From Sporomusa termitida (GTDB taxonomy: Bacteria; Bacillota; Negativicutes; Sporomusales; Sporomusaceae): 64,000 nucleotides of DNA. A program made the translations under genes and the position numbers. Each line of letters begins with the position of its first letter. Position 1 is the stretch's first letter. The notes beneath the pieces are model-generated. The model had not been told where the DNA came from and made no database searches. It was given only the letters and a program-made list of their open reading frames with translations. Shown piece after piece: positions 43,110 to 51,132 of this stretch. The DNA lies in assembly GCF_007641255.1 (NCBI RefSeq), contig NZ_CP036259.1:186001-250000 (forward strand), read 5' to 3'.

Positions 43110-43228
43110 TTGCCTTTGTTCAAAAAAACATAGCATATGAACAAATTGCCGCAGGTGAAACTACAGGCAAGGAGAATAAAGAACCGGGGACGGTAGCTGC
43201 GTCTTGCCAAGACGCAGCTACCGTCCCC
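43094..43228. repeat. REP-like repeats ending in a 43-bp palindrome
   Basis: A partial copy, 'accggggacggtagttgc', overlaps the 3' end of the regulator gene (43094-43112). A complete copy at 43186-43228 is a near-perfect palindrome: 21-nt arms beginning GGGGACGGTAGCTGCG with a 1-nt centre. The 'ggggacggt' core is shared with the inverted 25-bp repeats at 13.8 and 15.0 kb. Confidence 0.8.
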
Positions 43229-43302
43229 TTGTCTTGCGGGAAGGTGTTACATAATATTTAAATGCGCATAAGATAAAATAAAAAGGCGTAAGGAGCAATG
43301 TT

Positions 43303-44202
43303 ATGTATCCGAAGTATCCCTATTATGGTATGAAAAAAAATGCACAGACCAACCGCTTTCGTTTCCGCCGCAGCAGCAGGCGGTGCAGCCCGGCCTGGAA
43401 TATGAGATGGTACCGCCGCCTATCGCGGAAAATCGGGAATATTGCGGCAGCGGCAAGCTGGAGGGAAAGGTGGCAATCATTACCGGCGGTGACAGTGGCA
43501 TTGGCCGGGCGGCGGCGATTGCTTTTGCCAAGGAAGGCGCCGATGTTGTCATTGTTTATTTAAATGAGCACCGGGATGCAAAAGCAACGAAGGAGCGCAT
43601 AGCAGAGCTGGGGCAGCGGTGTCTGGCGATTGCCGGTGATTTGCGGGATGAGGCGGTCGCCGGCCAGGTAGCTGCAAAAACCATGGATCGTTTTGGCAGG
43701 ATTGATATTCTTGTTAATAACCACGGCGTTCAGTTTCCCCAATGCAGCATCCTGGATATTACGGCTGAGCAGCTGGATAATACATTCAGGACCAATATCT
43801 ATGGCTTTTTCTATCTGACTAAGGCCGTGCTGCCTCATTTGTCACCTGGCAGTGCAATCATCAATACTACATCGGTTACTGCTTATGAGGGCAATCAGTA
43901 TCTGATTGACTATTCGGCAACCAAAGGGGCCATTAGTCAGCTTTACCCGTTCGTTGTCAATCTCGCTGGCTGGGCAGCAGATTCGTGTCAATGCCGTCGC
44001 GCCGGGGCCGGTCTGGACCCCGCTGCAGCCGGCCAGCTGGCCGGCCGGTTATATTACCACCTTTGGCACCGAAACACCAATGCGCCGGGCCGGGCAGCCG
44101 TTTGAGCTGGCGCCAGCCTATGTATATCTTGCGTCTGACGATTCCCGCTATGTCTCGGGCCAGGTGCTGCATGTAAATGGCGGCACAATTACAGAATCCT
44201 AA
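43303..44202 (+). pseudogene. SDR family oxidoreductase with two compensating frameshifts
   Basis: Starting at ATG 43303 ('MYPKYPYYGMKK'), the frame must shift at the 8-A run (43333-43340) to reach 'SFPPQQQAVQPGLEYEM' and the SDR core. That core has the NAD(P) motif TGGDSGIGRA, 'LVNNHGVQ' and the catalytic 'SVTAYEGNQYLIDYSATKG'. A second shift near 43934 restores the original frame for 'VSFTRSLSISLAGQQIRVNAV' (in part) and 'YVSGQVLHVNGG'. Net length is 299 codons, normal for this YhdF-type SDR group of Firmicutes. Either a young pseudogene or two assembly errors. Confidence 0.85.
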
Positions 44203-45228
44203 TTAGTTGAACTTAGCGGGATATAAATGGGCGGCGATCTTTTCAATCCCGTCAATCGTGCGAATGCCGGCATTATTGACCGTGAAAAAAGGCAGATTTA
44301 TGATATTGCCCTGTTGGATGGCCTGCAGGCCGCGCAGCTCGGTAACGGCCTGCAGGCTTTTTATTGCTGCCTCATCACTTAGATCTTCGGCAAAATTATT
44401 TCTATCGACAGATACAAAGATAATAAAATCCGGATCATAAGCCAGTATTTTTTCCGCACCGACAAATGAGGTCCGGCTTTCGCACAGATTGATACCACCG
44501 GCCAGTTCAACCATGTGACTGATTAAGTGCTGGCTGTCGTAGAGGGAAAAGGTGCCGTTAAAATGGTCTTGCAGGACGAGCACTGTTTTTTTCCTGGTCA
44601 CGTCCTGGAGTGAATTCCGGATAGTAGCCACCCGGGTCCTAAGTTTCTCGATATAGGGACCGGTGACCGGCTGGATGTTAAAAATTCGGCCCATATCGGC
44701 AATATTGCTGTAAACCATGGTTTCCAGCGATGGTCTGGCTTTTACCAGTGTGCTGGGCAGAATGTAGGTGCCCACCTTCCGGGCTTGCCAGGTTTTAACC
44801 TGGCCCATACCGGTTGGCGAAAACTGGTGAACCCAGCCGATAATCATATCAGGCTGCATTTCCAGCAATTCTTCTTCTGTCGGCATATACGGGGCTTTAA
44901 GGATATTCAGGCCGGCATATTTTTCCGCGACCTGCGCCACCGGCCTGCCATAGGGGGCTGTTGTCGCCAGTATCCGCGATTCCAGCCCCAGGTCCAGTAA
45001 CAGCTCAGTAGCCCCGGGATGAGTGACAACGACCCGGGCCGGAGGTTGCTGATAGGTAAAGTAAATTTGGTTTTCAGCATAATCATAATTTGTTATCGTA
45101 ACAGGATAGGCGGCGGAACCGGTCTGAACCGGCGGGGTTTTCGTCACTGGTTGGTTTAAGCCGCACGCTGCGGTCAGTACTGTAAAGGCAATAGCCAGGA
45201 TAATGCCTGGGCATAGATGTCTGTTCAT
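44203..45228 (-). CDS. Iron/haem/cobalamin-type ABC substrate-binding lipoprotein
   Basis: 341 aa. Lipoprotein signal with lipobox LTAAC (C22). 'PARVVVTHPGATELLLDLGL' and 'MQPDMIIGWVHQ' mark the class III (FhuD/BtuF) fold with a long backbone helix. It would deliver a metal chelate to the permease encoded 54 bp upstream. The TonB receptor and two Fur boxes in this cluster favour ferric siderophore or haem. Minus-strand operon: permease then this gene. Confidence 0.88.
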   Translation of the reverse strand: MNRHLCPGIILAIAFTVLTAACGLNQPVTKTPPVQTGSAAYPVTITNYDYAENQIYFTYQQPPARVVVTHPGATELLLDLGLESRILATTAPYGRPVAQVAEKYAGLNILKAPYMPTEEELLEMQPDMIIGWVHQFSPTGMGQVKTWQARKVGTYILPSTLVKARPSLETMVYSNIADMGRIFNIQPVTGPYIEKLRTRVATIRNSLQDVTRKKTVLVLQDHFNGTFSLYDSQHLISHMVELAGGINLCESRTSFVGAEKILAYDPDFIIFVSVDRNNFAEDLSDEAAIKSLQAVTELRGLQAIQQGNIINLPFFTVNNAGIRTIDGIEKIAAHLYPAKFN

Positions 45229-45282
45229 CTGTCAGCTCCTTCCGTGTGCGTCGGCAGGCAGGGGCCATGTTAATACATTCGC

Positions 45283-46383
45283 TTACTGACCGCCAAAATT
45301 TAATGACTGTTTAACGAGAATATACATGAAAAAGGGAGCTCCGACCAGCGCGGTAAGAATGCCGATCGGCAATTCGCCGCTGGCGAGGACAATCCGCGCC
45401 AGCACATCGGCCCAAATTAAAAAAATTGCACCGGCCAGGATTGTCGCCGGTATTAACCGCCGGTGATCGGCCCCGACAACACCCCTGACAACATGGGGCA
45501 CAACTAAACCGACAAACCCGAAAATACCGCAGGCCGCAACAATTAAGCCGGTAACCAAAGCGGTAATGACAAAATAAAGGCGGCGGACCTTATCCAGATC
45601 AACGCCCAGGGAAATCGCCGCTTCTTCGCCCAGCAGCAGTGTGTTCAGCGTGCGGAACTGAGTGAGAAAAAAGATACAGCAGGCGGCAACGCCGGCTGCC
45701 GGCAACGCCAGGGTATCCCACTTGGCTGCCGCCAGCGACCCCATGGTCCAGAAGGTGACGGTGCGCATGCCTTCCGCATTGCTGGCAATATAGATAATGA
45801 AATTGGCAAGAGCAATAAATAAAGCACTGGCGATCGAGCCGGCCAGCACCATTTTAACAGTAGACGGCCGGCCGCCGATACTGGCTAAGGTCATAACAAA
45901 CAGCGAGGCTGCCAAAGCGCCGATAAAAGCCCAGACAGCCGTACCCAGACCGAACAGTATCCCGGCTAAGCCGCCCAGCAAAATCGAGAAGGTTGCGCCA
46001 AGTGAGGCGCCGGCGGATATACCCAGAATATAAGGCTCGGCCAGCGGATTTTGCACAGTTGCCTGCAGGACGGCCCCGCATACCGCCAGGCCGGCGCCGA
46101 CAAAGGCGGACATGAGCACACGGGGCAGGCGGATTTCCCAAATAATATCCAAGTGCGCCAAAGATGCCTGCTCGGCAATATGATTGATATTCAGATGAAA
46201 TGCTTTATACAAAATGATGCGGTAGGCTTCACCGGCTGTAATTTTAGCTGATCCCAGACTTACTGCCAGCAATAGGGAAAGCACCATAATGGCCCCCAGG
46301 CAAGTCAGCAGCAAAACAAAATTCCGCTGTTGTTGAATGATACCGTCAGGCTGAGCTACAGAATACATTTTACCTTGTCTCAT
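45283..46383 (-). CDS. FecCD/BtuC-type ABC permease
   Basis: 366 aa, about 10 helices. 'RLPRVLMSAFVGAGLAVCGAVLQATVQNPLAEPYILGISAGA' (in part) and 'GFVGLVVPHVVR' are the FecCD signature. A Fur box lies 50-70 bp upstream of the start. No ATPase gene accompanies it; the nearest FecE-type ATPase is at 59957. AGGAG precedes ATG 46383. Confidence 0.9.
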   Translation of the reverse strand: MRQGKMYSVAQPDGIIQQQRNFVLLLTCLGAIMVLSLLLAVSLGSAKITAGEAYRIILYKAFHLNINHIAEQASLAHLDIIWEIRLPRVLMSAFVGAGLAVCGAVLQATVQNPLAEPYILGISAGASLGATFSILLGGLAGILFGLGTAVWAFIGALAASLFVMTLASIGGRPSTVKMVLAGSIASALFIALANFIIYIASNAEGMRTVTFWTMGSLAAAKWDTLALPAAGVAACCIFFLTQFRTLNTLLLGEEAAISLGVDLDKVRRLYFVITALVTGLIVAACGIFGFVGLVVPHVVRGVVGADHRRLIPATILAGAIFLIWADVLARIVLASGELPIGILTALVGAPFFMYILVKQSLNFGGQ

Positions 46384-46433
46384 CTAATTTCTCCTGCTTC
46401 TTCTTTTCTAAATTATCAGCTTGCAAATGAAAC

Positions 46434-46453
46434 AGATTATCATTATCGTTATT
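46434..46453 (-). promoter_or_regulatory. Fur box upstream of the permease
   Basis: On the minus strand 'aataacgataatgataatc' holds GATAATGATAATC, nearly consensus Fur. It is 50-70 bp before the permease start. Confidence 0.8.
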
Positions 46454-46512
46454 ATTGTAACTCTTAATCAGGGTTTAGCAAATACTATTTTTTATCCTGG
46501 TTCAAAAAAAGA

Positions 46513-46550
46513 ACATGCACTGCCCGCTAATGCCACTGAGCAGTGCATGT
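46513..46550 (-). terminator. Terminator of the TonB receptor gene
   Basis: ACATGCACTGC pairs perfectly with GCAGTGCATGT (11 bp). On the minus strand it is followed by TCTTTTTTTG, 14 nt past the receptor stop. Confidence 0.85.
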
Positions 46551-46564
46551 CTTACCTTTCCGGA

Positions 46565-48493
46565 TTACATCCGGTGTTCCATACCAATAAAGAAGTTGCG
46601 CCCTGCCATCGGGTAAGAGCCGGGTTGATACCAAATGTTGCCAATGAGCTCGTAAGATTCATTGGTTAAGTTGTAAGCATTTGCATAGATACGGGTAGTT
46701 GGCGTGACCTGATAGTTAACAGTCATATCCATGGTCAGATAGGATTTAGAGGTGAATTTTTCTAAACTGCGGTTGGTTGCCGCCCGGAGGGTAAGACCGG
46801 CGTCCCATTTGTCCTGATTGTAGTTAAAGCCCAGATGATAGCCGTTGGGCTGGCTGTTCTTCGGATCATTTTTATAGCCGCTGGGGCTGTCGGCAGTGGT
46901 TTTTATCCGGGCGTAGGCATAGCCGGCGGTTACATCCCACTGGGGTGATAATGTCTTGCTTAAGGTTATGTCCAGCCCTTGTCTTTTTTCCCGGTCGATG
47001 TTTTCATAATAGCCCGGATCAGGCAACGGCCAGAAGCCTTTCCATTGGATCGCATTTTTCAGGCGGCTGCTATAGACACTTGTCTGCAGTTTCGTGCCGT
47101 CACCCAGCTCCGTATTAACCCCCACGGTGACGGTATGGCCTTCTTCCGGCTTAAGGCGCGGATTGCCGACCCAGAAGGTTGTATTGCTGAATAGCTGGGC
47201 GACGGTGGGGTTGCGGACATATTGCCCCCAGGAGGCGTAGATATTGGTTGTGTCGTTAAGCTCACGGTTTATTGACAGCCGCGAGGTGGTATTGGCACCA
47301 ACAATACTCTGGTCGTCATAGCGGGTGCCGGCAGTAAGCAGCCACTTGTCCGGCAGGCGCCAGCTATTTTCCAGGAACACCGATTTGGTGGTAACGCCCC
47401 GGTTAATCGTGTCCTGGTCATCCAAATGCTCCTGCAGCCAGCTAACGCCGCCCACCAGGGTCTGCTTATCACTGAGTTTCCAGCTTTGCTGCCATTCGGC
47501 GCCATTGGCATAGAGGTCATAGGTATAGGGACTGACTCCGTCCGATTTTACCAGCGACTTATAAAGGGTACCGGTCGAGGTGTTGCGGTATACCCGCAAA
47601 AAATTGCCTGTCCCGCTGTCCTGGTTCCAGCGGTAGGTTAAGGCAATATTATTGCTTGTAAGATCCTGCCGTCCTTCCGGGTTGGCGGCGCTGCCCGTCT
47701 CTGTTAACGCGGCGCCAAAGCCTGTCTGGTCATTGGTATGCTCCCATTGGAGGGAGAGATCGCGGCCGGCGCCCAGCTCTTTATCAAGGCGCAGGGTTAC
47801 CAGATCCTGATCCAGCTGGCTGGCGGCATGGGTTTTGGTTTTGCCGGTATTGGCTTCTTTATATTCGAAATTATTCCGTTTCTTCTGTTCGGCAGTAAGG
47901 AAATAACTAATGTCATCGGTTTGGCCTTCGGTGGTGAGGTTATAACGTTTAAAGCCCCAGTTGCCAAACTCCGCGGCGATGGAGGTACGGTTGCCCTCGG
48001 CTTTTTTGGTGATAATGTTAACCACCCCGCCGACAGCATCGCTGCCGTATAAGGATGAACCCGGTCCGCGCAGGATTTCAATGCGTTCAATATTTTTGAC
48101 CGATATGCCGTCAATATTAATGACATGGTCGTTGCCGCTAAACATCAGATGCGGCCAGTTCATTTTACGCCCGTCAACAAGCACTAAAACGCGGTCGTCA
48201 CCATTCAGCACCGGAAATGAACCAAAGCTGGTTGAGCCGGTATTGATGTTGTTATCCCGTAAAACATCCGATATCCGCGTAAAGCCGCCTTTCTCAATTG
48301 TCTCGCCGGTTATGACGGTTACGTTGGCCGCTACCTCTGTTGTTTTTACCGGCATGCGGTTGGCAGTGACCACATATTCGGCAAAATGATACTCCTGCTC
48401 AGCCTCCGCGGCCGCCGCCGGTCCGGTCATACTGAACAGTACTGCACTGCTGAGCAGTGAGCAGACTATTTTTTTTCGCTTGCTGTTAATCAT
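46565..48493 (-). CDS. TonB-dependent receptor (BtuB/siderophore type)
   Basis: 642 aa. Signal peptide ~1-29; a TonB-box-like 'AEYVVTANRMPVKTTEVAANV' (in part); plug with 'VLVLVDGRKMNWPHL' and 'IERIEILRGPGSSLYGSDAVGGVVNI' (in part); barrel from ~165. Length and plug resemble BtuB/CirA-type receptors. It is transcribed toward the permease/binding-protein genes but has its own terminator and control region with a Fur box. Ligand unknown. Confidence 0.93.
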   Translation of the reverse strand: MINSKRKKIVCSLLSSAVLFSMTGPAAAAEAEQEYHFAEYVVTANRMPVKTTEVAANVTVITGETIEKGGFTRISDVLRDNNINTGSTSFGSFPVLNGDDRVLVLVDGRKMNWPHLMFSGNDHVINIDGISVKNIERIEILRGPGSSLYGSDAVGGVVNIITKKAEGNRTSIAAEFGNWGFKRYNLTTEGQTDDISYFLTAEQKKRNNFEYKEANTGKTKTHAASQLDQDLVTLRLDKELGAGRDLSLQWEHTNDQTGFGAALTETGSAANPEGRQDLTSNNIALTYRWNQDSGTGNFLRVYRNTSTGTLYKSLVKSDGVSPYTYDLYANGAEWQQSWKLSDKQTLVGGVSWLQEHLDDQDTINRGVTTKSVFLENSWRLPDKWLLTAGTRYDDQSIVGANTTSRLSINRELNDTTNIYASWGQYVRNPTVAQLFSNTTFWVGNPRLKPEEGHTVTVGVNTELGDGTKLQTSVYSSRLKNAIQWKGFWPLPDPGYYENIDREKRQGLDITLSKTLSPQWDVTAGYAYARIKTTADSPSGYKNDPKNSQPNGYHLGFNYNQDKWDAGLTLRAATNRSLEKFTSKSYLTMDMTVNYQVTPTTRIYANAYNLTNESYELIGNIWYQPGSYPMAGRNFFIGMEHRM

Positions 48494-49027
48494 AATCTTC
48501 CCCTCCCAATATTGGTGTTCACAATTTAAGCCCCTTGCGGCAACACCGTTTACCTCAAGAAAAACGCTAACTTACGGTATAATATGTACTTGTCACGCAA
48601 TACTGACTGATATTAGTCAGTCGAGGGTAAAAAAATTAACCTTTAATTTTTCATGCTACATCGCTCCTGTCACTTTGCGTAGTCAGCCGGGCTCCTTTGT
48701 CTGACGGCGGTTGATATAAGTATTACGTCAAACTCTAATTTTTGCGGATTTATTATAAATAAGCAAAGCTGAGCTTACGTATTTTATCAGTTACATAAAT
48801 TGACTGACAACAGTCATATAAAATCAACTTATCATTGATTTTGATAATCATAATCAATAAGATTATAATCCCTGCCAATAAGCAAGTCAATACATTAATT
48901 AAAAATAAATATTGCCAGTAGCTGCAAAGCTTAAGTTAATTTTTAACAAGCGTCCAGTCGCCAAAGTGTTTGCTTGATCATACTATATAGTATCTTCTCA
49001 GTAACATACTACAAAGGAGGCCTCCTT
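48494..49027. promoter_or_regulatory. Control region of the TonB receptor
   Basis: Contains a Fur box at 48834-48858 (ATTGATTTTGATAATCA, continuing TAATCAAT). It also has two copies of the dyad TGACT-N6-AGTCA: 48603-48620 (extended arms ACTGACT/AGTCAGT) and 48801-48816. The long (about 340 nt) distance from Fur box to start leaves room for a leader; I see no copy of the GAGCTCC element here. A second promoter must drive the 37-aa gene at 49028. Confidence 0.65.
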
Positions 49028-49141
49028 ATGGGATTTGGTGGATTTGGCGGTCGCGGAGGTTCAAGTTGGATTATCATTATCTTGATCATTATCCTGCTGT
49101 TCTTCTCATTTGACAATGATCGCAGCTCAAACTGTTTATAG
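49028..49141 (+). CDS. Small Gly-rich membrane peptide (YjcZ-like)
   Basis: 37 aa. Gly/Phe/Arg-rich N-terminus (MGFGGFGGRGGSS), one hydrophobic Ile/Leu helix (~14-29), and a short polar tail ending DRSSNCL. AAAGGAGG lies 8 nt upstream and a strong terminator follows, so it is a real transcription unit. It resembles the short YjcZ-type sporulation-associated membrane peptides of Firmicutes. Function unknown. Confidence 0.75.
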   Translation: MGFGGFGGRGGSSWIIIILIIILLFFSFDNDRSSNCL

Positions 49142-49208
49142 GGGTTAAAAACTGCATTAAACACAACTATCTATAGGTGCCGCCCGCTGAATAGTTCGGT
49201 TGTGTCAG

Positions 49209-49236
49209 GCCGGTTCCGGCTGGAACCGGCTTTTTT
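49209..49236 (+). terminator. Terminator of the 37-aa gene
   Basis: GCCGGTTCC pairs with GGAACCGGC around GGCT, followed by TTTTTT. Confidence 0.9.
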
Positions 49237-49483
49237 CTCCCCGCCGAAGTTATAAAAATTCGATGCTATTATCAAGGGCTAAGAACAATCTTTTACTCTC
49301 AAGGGTACAGGCGGCCTTAAGGACTTGGCATAAGCCAAGTTTTTCTAATGTTTTGATATTGACAGGATGACAGGCCTGACAGGGGTTGTATTTTTCTGTT
49401 TTTATAGTTAAAATGACTACTAATGAGAATACTTTTAAAAGTGGTATAATGCAAGCAAAAATGCGGCAAGGGGTGACACTATC
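49237..49483. other. Leader region of the MetF-MetV gene
   Basis: No gene. A hairpin ACTTGGC-ATAA-GCCAAGTTTTT at 49322-49342 is terminator-like. It resembles the 'acttggcgcaagcc' segment of the leader at 57.19 kb. No folate or SAM riboswitch core is recognisable. Confidence 0.45.
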
Positions 49484-50986
49484 ATGACGGTAAAACTCTC
49501 TTTCAGCGAAGCGCTGGCTGACCCGGCACAACTGTCCGTAACCTGGGAACTGGTGCCAGGCCGGGGGGCACGGGAAAAAGCCCAGGAGCATCTGGTGAAA
49601 ATGGCTGAACTGGCAGCAAAAGACCCCAGAATCAATGCAATTACGATAACTGACAATCCGGGCGGTAAATCGGCTATTGCCGCCTATGCAATGGCTGTTG
49701 AAGCTAAACAGCGGGGGATTGACCCACTTGTCCACTTTACCAGCAAAGATAAGAACAGGAACGCCCTGGAGAGTGAATTATATGCTCTGGGCAGGGCCGA
49801 TATACAGAACCTGCTGGTCATGACCGGTGATTATCCGGGCGCAGGCTATGCCGGCAGTGCCAAGCCGGTTTTTGATTTTGATGCGGTACACGCACTGCGG
49901 ATGATTACGAAAATGAATGCGGGTGATTACTCTAAGCTCCCGGCCACTAATTTTTTTGCCGGCGCTGTCGTATCCCCTTTCAAATCGACCGAGGCGGAAA
50001 CCATGGCCCAGTATTATAAACTGCATAAGAAGCTTGACAATGGCGCCAAATTTATTATTACTCAGCTGGGCTATGATGCCAGAAAGTTTGATGAGTTAAG
50101 AAAATATGTTGACAGTAACCGGCTGGCGGTAGCGCTGGTTGGTAATATTTTTGTGCTGTCTTTGCCTGTTGCCAGGCTAATGAATCAGAATCTGATTCCC
50201 GGCTGTGTGGTTACCGATTCCCTGGTGGACAAGCTGGCGGCCGAAGCGGCGCAGAGCAATAAAAAAGAGCTGCAGTTGCTGCGGGCAGCCAAGCTGTATG
50301 CCGTGCTCAAAGGTCTTAAATACGATGGCGTCAACATTGGCGGTCATGGACTCGGGTATACTGAGGTACAGTATATTATGGAAAAAGGTGAGGAGCTAAG
50401 CGCTGACTGGCAGGAGATTGCTGCTGCCGAATTTGATCATCCGCAGGCCGGGGGCTTCTATTTCTTTGAGAAGGATCAGGCAACAGGCCTTAATACCTGT
50501 CAGCCTGCCAAACGCAGTCAGACCGGTTCGTCGCTGAAACAGTCGCTGATGGACGTGGTGCATGGGGTGGCATTCGACCCTAAGGCGCCCCTGTATCCTG
50601 TGAATAAGGCAATTGCTAAATTTGTTGACAAGTCCTGGCTGAAGCAGCCGTTTACTCTTGCCGAGTATACGACTAAAACGGTGACGAACGAATGCCGGTT
50701 TTGCGGCGATTGTGCCATGCATGAACTTGGTTTTATCTGCCCGATGTCCCAGTGCCCCAAGCAGCAGCGGAATGGAGCCTGCGGCGGCAGCCGCGACGGC
50801 TGGTGTGAGGTTTATCCCGGCCAACAAAAGTGTATTTATGTCAAAATGTACGAGGGTTTTAAAGGCCAGGGTAAAGAAGAACGGATGAAGTCCAAGTATA
50901 TGGCGCCCTGTAACTGGGATTTGCACCGGACATCGTCCTGGTTAAATTATTTTAATGACCGGGATTATAACAGTAGCAAGGACTGA
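49484..50986 (+). CDS. Methylenetetrahydrofolate reductase, MetF-MetV type fusion
   Basis: 500 aa. Residues ~10-290 are a MetF-like TIM barrel (substrate Glu in 'VTWELVPGRG', flavin-contact 'LLVMTGDYPG', 'GAKFIITQLGYD'). Residues ~390-490 are a MetV/zinc-type C-terminal domain with a cysteine cluster (CRFCGDC, CPMSQCPKQQ, CGGSRDGWC). In acetogens MetF and MetV are usually separate subunits that reduce methylene-THF to methyl-THF in the Wood-Ljungdahl methyl branch. Here they are one chain. No corrinoid or carbon-monoxide dehydrogenase genes are adjacent. Monocistronic. Confidence 0.85.
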   Translation: MTVKLSFSEALADPAQLSVTWELVPGRGAREKAQEHLVKMAELAAKDPRINAITITDNPGGKSAIAAYAMAVEAKQRGIDPLVHFTSKDKNRNALESELYALGRADIQNLLVMTGDYPGAGYAGSAKPVFDFDAVHALRMITKMNAGDYSKLPATNFFAGAVVSPFKSTEAETMAQYYKLHKKLDNGAKFIITQLGYDARKFDELRKYVDSNRLAVALVGNIFVLSLPVARLMNQNLIPGCVVTDSLVDKLAAEAAQSNKKELQLLRAAKLYAVLKGLKYDGVNIGGHGLGYTEVQYIMEKGEELSADWQEIAAAEFDHPQAGGFYFFEKDQATGLNTCQPAKRSQTGSSLKQSLMDVVHGVAFDPKAPLYPVNKAIAKFVDKSWLKQPFTLAEYTTKTVTNECRFCGDCAMHELGFICPMSQCPKQQRNGACGGSRDGWCEVYPGQQKCIYVKMYEGFKGQGKEERMKSKYMAPCNWDLHRTSSWLNYFNDRDYNSSKD

Positions 50987-51064
50987 CCCCATTGCTCCTG
51001 CCGTCAGGCGGGAGCATTTTTGCTGGCAGAGCCAATTTTTTCTTGACGCTTTTCTTGATAATCG

Positions 51065-51111
51065 ATACAATATATTGTATCGATGAAAATAATATATACT
51101 AAATATAGTGT
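51065..51111 (+). promoter_or_regulatory. Tandem NrdR boxes
   Basis: ATACAATATATTGTAT (51065-51080) and ATACTAAATATAGTGT (51096-51111) are two 16-bp NrdR-like boxes separated by 15 bp, that is 31 bp centre to centre or three helical turns, the classic NrdR layout. TTGACG at 51042 and TTGATA at 51054 are possible -35 elements. They directly precede the ribonucleotide reductase gene. Confidence 0.88.
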
Positions 51112-51132
51112 TTGATCAGGAGGTTGTTATTA

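Noticed and set aside
45330-45345. GGAGCTCC sequence within the permease gene
   Set aside because: It lies inside coding sequence without the flanking AGAGRGCC or a terminator; a chance match.
48494-48720. Possible fifth copy of the GAGCTCC leader upstream of the TonB receptor at 46565
   Set aside because: The minus strand lacks AGAGRGCC and GAGCTCC; 'ggagcccggctg' is only superficially similar and has no matching terminator.
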